Assembly: GCF_000761485.1 (NCBI RefSeq)
Contig: NZ_JPMX01000019.1
Span: forward strand, 24,897-88,896
Source: Modestobacter caceresii
GTDB lineage: Bacteria; Actinomycetota; Actinomycetes; Mycobacteriales; Geodermatophilaceae
Length of the DNA: 64,000 nt
Direction: 5' to 3'
This document shows, piece by piece, positions 58,880 through 64,000 of the stretch (the stretch's first letter is position 1; each line of letters opens with the position of its first letter). A model generated the notes under the pieces. The model was given only the letters and a program-made list of their open reading frames with translations, was not told the DNA's origin and ran no database searches. Position numbers and translations under genes: made by a program.

Positions 58880-61171
58880 ATGAGCAGCCCCCAGCACACC
58901 CTCCCCGGCACCGCCGCGCTCCCCCGGCACACGTCCGGCCAGATCGGCCGCGAGCTCGACCGGATGCTCGCCGGCCTGAACGGCCCGCAACGCGAGGCCA
59001 CGGTGCACGAGGGCAGTCCGCTGCTCATCGTCGCCGGCGCGGGGTCGGGCAAGACGCGGGTGCTCACCCACCGCATCGCCTACCTGCTCGGTGCCCGCGG
59101 CGTGCAGCCCGGCGAGATCATGGCGATCACCTTCACCAACAAGGCCGCCGGCGAGATGAAGGAGCGCGTCGCCGCCCTCGTCGGCCCGCGGGCCCGGGCG
59201 ATGTGGGTGTCCACGTTCCACTCGATGTGCGTGCGCATCCTGCGCGCCGAGGCCGGCAAGCTCGGCATGAAGAGCTCGTTCACCATCTACGACCAGGGCG
59301 ACTCGGTCCGGCTGATGACGATGGTCGCCCGCGACCTGGACCTCGACGCCAAGCGGTATCCCGGTCGCGGCCTGGCCAACCAGGTCTCGAACCTGAAGAA
59401 CGAGCTCGTGGACGAGGAGTCCTACGCCCCGCAGACGGCACCGGAGAAGGTGCTGAAGGAGGCGTACACGCTCTACCAGCGGCGGCTGCGCGAGGCGCAC
59501 GCGATGGACTTCGACGACCTGATCATGACCACGGTGCACCTGCTCCAGGCCTTCCCCGACGTGGCCGAGCACTACCGCCGCCGGTTCCGGCACGTCCTGG
59601 TCGACGAGTACCAGGACACCAACCACGCCCAGTACGTGCTGGTCCGCGAGCTGGTCGGCACGCACGGTGGCCCGGTGCCACCGGCCGAGCTGTGCGTCGT
59701 CGGGGACGCCGACCAGTCGATCTACGCCTTCCGCGGCGCGACGATCCGGAACATCGACGAGTTCGAGCGCGACTACCCCGACGCCACGACCATCGTGCTG
59801 GAGCAGAACTACCGCTCCACCCAGCGCATCCTGCGCGCGGCCAACCAGGTGATCGCCCGCAACACCGCCCGCCGGCCGAAGAACCTCTGGTCCGACGCCG
59901 GGGACGGCGAGCTGATCGAGGGCTACGTCGCCGACAACGAGCACGACGAGGCTGCCTGGGTCGCCGAGCAGATCGACGCGCTCACCGACGAGGGCAAGGC
60001 GCAACCCAAGGACATCGCGGTCTTCTACCGCACCAACAACGCCTCCCGGGTGTTCGAGGAGGTGTTCATCCGGGTCGGCATGCCCTACAAGGTCGTCGGC
60101 GGGGTGCGCTTCTACGAGCGCCGGGAGGTCCGGGACGCGGTCGCCTACCTCAAGGTGGTCGCCAACCCGGCCGACGTGGTGAGCCTGCGGCGGGTGCTGA
60201 ACACCCCCAAGCGGGGCATCGGCGAGCGGGCCGAGGCGTGCGTCGAGCGGTTCGCCGACCGTGAGCGGATCCCGTTCGCCAGCGCGCTGCGCCGGTGCTC
60301 GGAGGTCGGTGACCTGGCCACCCGGTCGCTCAAGGCGATCCAGGAGTTCGTCGCGCTGCTGGAGGAGTTCGAGCAGCTCGTCGAGACGGGCTCGGGCCCG
60401 GCGGCGCTGCTGGAGAGCGTGCTGGACCGCACCGGCTACCTCGCCGAGCTGGAGGCCAGCACCGACCCGCAGGACGAGGGGCGGGTCGACAACCTCAACG
60501 AGCTCATCTCGGTGGCCGCTGAGTTCGAGGCGGCCAACCCCGGCGGCACCGTCACCGAGTTCCTCGAGCAGGTCTCGCTGGTCGCCGACGCCGACCAGAT
60601 CCCGGTCAGCGGCGACGAGGCCGGCGTGGTCACGCTGATGACCCTGCACACCGCCAAGGGCCTGGAGTTCCCGGTGGTCTTCCTCACCGGCCTGGAGGAC
60701 GGCGTCTTCCCGCACCTGCGGGCCCTCGGTGACCCGCGGGAGCTGGAGGAGGAGCGGCGGCTGGCCTACGTGGGCATCACCCGGGCGCGGCAGCGGCTGT
60801 TCCTCTCCCGGGCGACGGTGCGCACCAGCTGGGGGCAGCCGGCCTACAACCCGCCGTCCCGGTTCCTCGACGAGCTGCCGTCCGACGCCGTCCACTGGGA
60901 GCGGATGGAGCCGGCGCCCAGCAAGCCGATGAGCTCCGCCCAGGCCCGGGTCGCCTCGACCGGGTTGTCGACCGGGGGCCTGCGCGGCGGTGCGGGCAAC
61001 CGGGCCGTGATCAGCGTCGACGTCGGCGACCGGGTCAGTCACGACGCCTTCGGGCTCGGCACGGTGGTCGAGATCAACGGCGCCGGCGACAAGGCGCAGG
61101 CCACGGTCGACTTCGGTTCCGGCGGCACCAAGCGGCTCGTGCTGCGCTACGCCCCGCTCGTCAAGCTCTGA
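58880..61171 (+). CDS. pcrA: ATP-dependent DNA helicase PcrA/UvrD1
   Basis: This superfamily 1A 3'-5' helicase acts in nucleotide excision repair and replication restart; UvrD1 of mycobacteria also works with Ku. The 763-residue protein has LNGPQREATVHEGSPLLIVAGAGSGKT (Q motif and Walker A, about 33-59), ITFTNKAAGEMKERV, VDEYQDTNHAQY (Walker B), GDADQSIYAFRGA (motif III) and TLHTAKGLEFPVVF and ITRARQRLFL near the end. A C-terminal Tudor-like domain (SHDAFGLGTVVEINGAGDK to VDFGSGGTKRLVL) follows. Confidence 0.96.
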   Translation: MSSPQHTLPGTAALPRHTSGQIGRELDRMLAGLNGPQREATVHEGSPLLIVAGAGSGKTRVLTHRIAYLLGARGVQPGEIMAITFTNKAAGEMKERVAALVGPRARAMWVSTFHSMCVRILRAEAGKLGMKSSFTIYDQGDSVRLMTMVARDLDLDAKRYPGRGLANQVSNLKNELVDEESYAPQTAPEKVLKEAYTLYQRRLREAHAMDFDDLIMTTVHLLQAFPDVAEHYRRRFRHVLVDEYQDTNHAQYVLVRELVGTHGGPVPPAELCVVGDADQSIYAFRGATIRNIDEFERDYPDATTIVLEQNYRSTQRILRAANQVIARNTARRPKNLWSDAGDGELIEGYVADNEHDEAAWVAEQIDALTDEGKAQPKDIAVFYRTNNASRVFEEVFIRVGMPYKVVGGVRFYERREVRDAVAYLKVVANPADVVSLRRVLNTPKRGIGERAEACVERFADRERIPFASALRRCSEVGDLATRSLKAIQEFVALLEEFEQLVETGSGPAALLESVLDRTGYLAELEASTDPQDEGRVDNLNELISVAAEFEAANPGGTVTEFLEQVSLVADADQIPVSGDEAGVVTLMTLHTAKGLEFPVVFLTGLEDGVFPHLRALGDPRELEEERRLAYVGITRARQRLFLSRATVRTSWGQPAYNPPSRFLDELPSDAVHWERMEPAPSKPMSSAQARVASTGLSTGGLRGGAGNRAVISVDVGDRVSHDAFGLGTVVEINGAGDKAQATVDFGSGGTKRLVLRYAPLVKL

Positions 61172-61706
61172 GGTCGTCGGCGGCGACCTCGTAGACCAGC
61201 TCGAGACCGTCCTCGTCGTCCTCCTGCTCGCCGACCGGCACGAAGCCGTAGGGGAGCGCCAAGGCCCGGGAGGCGGTGTTGGTCGGGCTGATGGTCACCC
61301 GGACGGTGCGTACCGCGGGCTCAGCCCGTGCGCGGGTGAGCAACTGCTCGAAGGCGGCCCGGGCATAGCCCTGCCGGCGCCACACGGGTCCCACGGCGTA
61401 GCCGATCTCGACCATGCCGTCGCGATCAGGTGCGCCGTGGAACCCCGCCCGCCCGACGGCTGCCCGGCGGGTGGGGTCCCAGATGACCCGGGTGATCCAG
61501 CCGGCGTCCTCGGGGTGGGTGGTCAACTGTGCGGCGCGCCGGCGCCACACGGACGCCCAGTCCGGGCCGGCGAAGTACGCGGTCAGCGGCACCGGGCTGA
61601 GTTCGTCGGCCGCGGCGAGATCACCGGCGGCCAGAGCGGTGAACACCGCAGCCGGGAGCTGGACCAACCGCACGGACGGACCGGATGGCGGGTTGGCGGA
61701 GGTCAC
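61161..61706 (-). CDS. GNAT family N-acetyltransferase
   Basis: A 181-residue acetyltransferase. The acetyl-CoA loop is EIGYAVGPVWRRQGYARAAFEQLL (about 104-127), followed by VRVTISPTNTASRALALPYGFVPVGEQ, the RimJ-type pattern. The GTG at 61706 is used. Its C-terminal codons overlap the pcrA 3' end by 11 bases on the opposite strand, so transcripts of the two converge. Target unknown. Confidence 0.87.
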   Translation of the reverse strand: MTSANPPSGPSVRLVQLPAAVFTALAAGDLAAADELSPVPLTAYFAGPDWASVWRRRAAQLTTHPEDAGWITRVIWDPTRRAAVGRAGFHGAPDRDGMVEIGYAVGPVWRRQGYARAAFEQLLTRARAEPAVRTVRVTISPTNTASRALALPYGFVPVGEQEDDEDGLELVYEVAADDLRA

Positions 61707-61738
61707 CGGGCCAGTCTGCCGGGGGCCACCGGCCTGGG

Positions 61739-62614
61739 TCAGCCGACGGACAGGCCCCGCTCGGCGAGCCAGTCCTCGGGGTCGATCGGCTTGCCGTTCA
61801 TCCCACCGCGGTGGATCTCGAAGTGCAGGTGCGGCCCGGTCGACTGGCCCTGGTTGCCGACCTTGGCGATCTGCTCGCCGGCCGAGACGACGTCGCCGGC
61901 TGACACGTCGTAGTAGCGCATGTGCCCGTAGATCTGGACGTTCCCGTCGGCGTCCTGGATGTACACGGCGTTGCCGTAGCCCGACGCCGGCCCGGCGCGC
62001 AGCACGACCCCGTCGGCCGCGGCGAAGATCGGGGTGCCGAGCGGGGCAGCGAGGTCGAGACCCCAGTGCATGGTGCCCCAGCGCTGGCAGAAGCACGTGG
62101 TCAGCCGGCCGGTGGTGGGGACGACGAAGTCCGGCTCGCGGGCCGCCCGGGAGGCGGCGATCTCGCTCAGCCGGGCCTGGGCCTCTGCCTGGCTGATCTC
62201 CCCGCGTGCGCCCTCGACGTCCACGCCGCCGGCGAAGCTGGCATCGGCCAGCCCCAGCCCGTAGTCCACTCCGGAGGCCACCGGGGCGGGCTCCGGGTCA
62301 CCGAGTCCGCCCAGCAGCGAGGTCGCCAGGGCGCCGGCGACGGCGATGGCCAGCAGCGCGGGTGCCCGGCGCCGCGGCGGACGGGGGAACGCCCGTCGCA
62401 CGACGTCGTCCGGGGGGCGCGCGGGGGTCTCGTCGGAGGCGGCCGCGGCGCGGGCGGCGGTGCTCGGGTCGGCGTCCTGGGTGGCCGCCCACTCGCGGTC
62501 CCAGTCCCAGTCGTCGTCGAAGTCGTCGGCCCAGTCGCCGGACGGGCCGGTGGGGGCGACGGCGGGGACGATCGCGGACTGCGTGCGGCCCACGAGTGTT
62601 CGTACACGGGACAT
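61739..62614 (-). CDS. M23 family metallopeptidase (LytM domain), membrane-anchored
   Basis: A probable peptidoglycan endopeptidase of 291 residues. The N-terminus is acidic and Trp-rich (around 27-42). One membrane segment (ALLAIAVAGALATSLLGGL, about 86-104) follows basic residues. After a linker, the LytM domain has the zinc ligands in HWGLDLAAPLGTPIFAAADG (about 195) and GQSTGPHLHFEIHRGGM (about 261). All catalytic His/Asp are present. It matches mycobacterial Rv0950c in position, downstream of uvrD1. A clear promoter lies upstream. Confidence 0.92.
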   Translation of the reverse strand: MSRVRTLVGRTQSAIVPAVAPTGPSGDWADDFDDDWDWDREWAATQDADPSTAARAAAASDETPARPPDDVVRRAFPRPPRRRAPALLAIAVAGALATSLLGGLGDPEPAPVASGVDYGLGLADASFAGGVDVEGARGEISQAEAQARLSEIAASRAAREPDFVVPTTGRLTTCFCQRWGTMHWGLDLAAPLGTPIFAAADGVVLRAGPASGYGNAVYIQDADGNVQIYGHMRYYDVSAGDVVSAGEQIAKVGNQGQSTGPHLHFEIHRGGMNGKPIDPEDWLAERGLSVG

Positions 62615-62707
62615 CGGGCACCTCCCGGGCAGCACGCCGCGGGGAGCCGGGCGTCGTCGAGCACCAGCGGCCGCGCGGAGCGGCGGCTGCTGGCACTGCG
62701 GTTCGGT

Positions 62708-62734
62708 GACGCCGGTGGAAATCCCATCGGTGTC
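62708..62734 (-). promoter_or_regulatory. Stem in the M23 peptidase leader
   Basis: GACACCGATGG-GATTT-CCACCGGCGTC on the minus strand forms an 11-position stem with nine Watson-Crick pairs right at the predicted 5' end of the transcript. It may stabilise the mRNA or regulate it. I looked for a c-di-AMP riboswitch pattern, common before such peptidases, and did not find one. Confidence 0.4.
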
Positions 62735-62741
62735 ATTCGCG

Positions 62742-62770
62742 ACGCTACGGAGGGGTGGTGGGTGGTTCAA
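62742..62770 (-). promoter_or_regulatory. M23 peptidase promoter
   Basis: On the minus strand TTGAAC (62765-62770), a 17-base spacer and TAGCGT (62742-62747) form a near-ideal housekeeping promoter. The predicted leader is about 120 bases. Confidence 0.75.
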
Positions 62771-62844
62771 CGATCTGACAGCGCGTGTCGACACCACAAA
62801 CGATGAGTGACGACACCCGCGCTTGGCAGGTGTTGTCGTCGTGG

Positions 62845-63759
62845 TCAGGCGGCAGCGGCGGGGGTGTCGGCCTCGGAGCTGCGCAGGCCGGCCAGGGTCG
62901 CGGCGACCTCGTCGACCACGCCCCGGTGGATCGGCAGCGACATGTGCCCGACGCCCGGCACGAGCACGTTGCGGGCCTGGAGATCGGGGTGCTCGCAACG
63001 CCCGGCCGACGACGGCACGACCATCTGGTCCAGGTCGCTGTAGACCGCCGTCACGCGGGTGCGGCACTCCGGCGCCGGGGCGGCGAGCTCCTGGAACAGG
63101 TCCGACCCCGGCCGCAGCTGGCGCACCAGGCGGGTGGGCAGGACGTGCGCCCACCGGCTCCCGCCGTGCGGCGTCCCGAGGGTCACCAGCGACTCCACCC
63201 GAGCGTCGCCGCCCAGGCGCTGCACGAGGTACCGGGCGACCAGTCCGCCGAGACTGTGGCCGACCACGTGCACCCGGTCGTGCCCGGTCGCCCGGCAGAC
63301 CTCCTCGATGTGCTGGCCGAGTGCCTCGGCAGCGCTCTGCACGTCGCGCAGCAGCGGGCTGTAGTTCCAGGTGCAGACCTGGGCGAAGCCACGCCGGCGG
63401 AGGCTGCGGCGCATCACCGTGAACACCGACCGGTTGTCGATCAGCCCGTGGACCAGCACGACGGGGATCCGGGCGGCGAGGGGGTCGGCGGCGAACAGGG
63501 CACGGACGGCGGCGGGCTGCGTGCCGGGGCGGTAGCTCCCGTCGGGGCGCAGCCGCTCGGTGCGGGTGCCCAGCGGGTAGAGCAAGGTGTGTGCCCCCAC
63601 CCAGGCCAGCTCGGTGAGGCTGCCGGTGAGTGCAGCGGGGGAGACCAGTCGCCGGAGGCCGGTGCGGCGAGGCAGTGTCGGCGTCGGGGGGACGTCGCTC
63701 CGTGCTCCAGCGCGCGGGGCGTGCCAGGCTGGTGCGGAGGGCAGAACGGGCTCGTGCAC
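62845..63759 (-). CDS. Lipase-like alpha/beta hydrolase
   Basis: A 304-residue hydrolase. The core has PVVLVHGLIDNRSVFTVMRRSLRRRGF (about 121-147), nucleophile elbow VVGHSLGGLVARYLVQRLGG (about 182-201), TLGTPHGGSRWA and the catalytic His in LVPGVGHMSLPIHRGVVDEV, resembling triacylglycerol lipase/EstA-type enzymes. No clear signal peptide is visible. The GTG at 63759 is chosen for its strong GGGAGGGGG site; the frame stays open further upstream. Substrate unknown. Confidence 0.85.
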   Translation of the reverse strand: MHEPVLPSAPAWHAPRAGARSDVPPTPTLPRRTGLRRLVSPAALTGSLTELAWVGAHTLLYPLGTRTERLRPDGSYRPGTQPAAVRALFAADPLAARIPVVLVHGLIDNRSVFTVMRRSLRRRGFAQVCTWNYSPLLRDVQSAAEALGQHIEEVCRATGHDRVHVVGHSLGGLVARYLVQRLGGDARVESLVTLGTPHGGSRWAHVLPTRLVRQLRPGSDLFQELAAPAPECRTRVTAVYSDLDQMVVPSSAGRCEHPDLQARNVLVPGVGHMSLPIHRGVVDEVAATLAGLRSSEADTPAAAA

Positions 63760-63922
63760 GCCGTTCCCCCTCCCGTCCGCCTCGGCACCGCGCCGGGCGG
63801 CGCGACATGAGCAGTGGTGTGCTCGGTTCAGGGGACCGTAATGCCCCGTTGTGTTGAACGTCACACAACTGTCACGCGACACGCGCTCGCGGCCAGAGAG
63901 CCCGATCCGGAGGAGAACCCCA

Positions 63923-64000
63923 GTGCCCGCCCGTGACCGCGACCCCGCCCGCACCGGCGAGCCAGGCCGGCCTGCCGCCGCGCGCGCCTCCGCGGCCCGC
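63923..64000 (+). CDS. Start of an unidentified gene (right-truncated)
   Basis: A GTG at 63923 with GGAGGAG at 63909-63915 opens a frame running to the right edge. The 26 visible codons encode an Arg/Ala/Pro-rich stretch (PARDRDPARTGEPGRPAAAR) of the kind found as disordered N-termini, so no function can be given. It is divergent from the lipase-like gene across 163 bp. Confidence 0.6.
   Translation, partial: MPARDRDPARTGEPGRPAAARASAAR

Noticed and set aside
62615..62830. c-di-AMP (ydaO) riboswitch before the M23 peptidase
   Set aside because: Neither strand shows the conserved paired GA-rich core of that riboswitch, and the predicted transcript start leaves only about 120 bases.

Overview
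This is a 64 kb stretch of high-GC actinobacterial chromosome, almost all core housekeeping genes. Three things point to a Geodermatophilaceae-like or related actinobacterium (inference, no search was run): GTG starts are very common, WhiB/BldM-type regulators and a His-tailed GroEL1 are present, and gene order matches Mycobacterium and Streptomyces (rplM-rpsI-glmM-glmS-acpS-nnr-alr; groS-groL-whiB-guaB-guaB3-guaA; chorismate mutase-uvrD1-M23 peptidase). I saw no tRNA, rRNA, CRISPR array, prophage or insertion sequence.

Layout. 1-19.9 kb is the translation superoperon: the fusA 3' end and tuf; the S10 block (rpsJ to rpsQ); the spc block (rplN to rplO); secY-adk-map; and the infA-rpmJ-rpsM-rpsK-rpsD-rpoA-rplQ block, followed by truA. 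Strong hairpins sit in most of the wider gaps and divide it into probable transcription segments. 20.8-25.4 kb is a molybdenum-cofactor/FdhD cluster (mobA, fdhD, mog/moaB, moaC, moeA), followed by a PfkB sugar kinase and a beta-carbonic anhydrase. 27.3-34.7 kb runs rplM-rpsI into cell-wall and cofactor genes: glmM and glmS (amino-sugar precursors), acpS, nnr and alr. 34.7-41.2 kb has two alpha/beta hydrolases, a family-4 uracil-DNA glycosylase, and the t6A/acetylation set tsaE, tsaB, rimI, tsaD, plus a methyltransferase.

41.2-53.0 kb is the most interesting part. groS has a CIRCE operator over its -10 and is followed by groL with a His-rich tail. Next come a TPR-like/GGDEF diguanylate cyclase, a WhiD/WhiB3-type Fe-S regulator, and a divergent BldM-like regulator whose receiver domain has lost its phosphorylation residues. 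The whiD-bldM gap contains a near-perfect BldM-box-like palindrome. Where relatives carry sigD and its anti-sigma gene, this window has a lone AbiEi-like/DUF559-nuclease-like gene flanked by related repeat hairpins. It is followed by a DUF5319 gene and the GMP genes guaB, guaB3 and guaA.

53.1-64 kb holds a CaCA-type cation exchanger; a divergent PspC/LiaF-like membrane protein versus a PspC-fused histidine kinase and its response regulator (probable envelope-stress system); a PIG-L deacetylase; chorismate mutase with a short ORF and an intrinsic terminator in its leader; pcrA/uvrD1; a GNAT acetyltransferase; an M23 peptidase with a clear promoter; a lipase-like hydrolase; and the first codons of an unidentified gene at the right edge.
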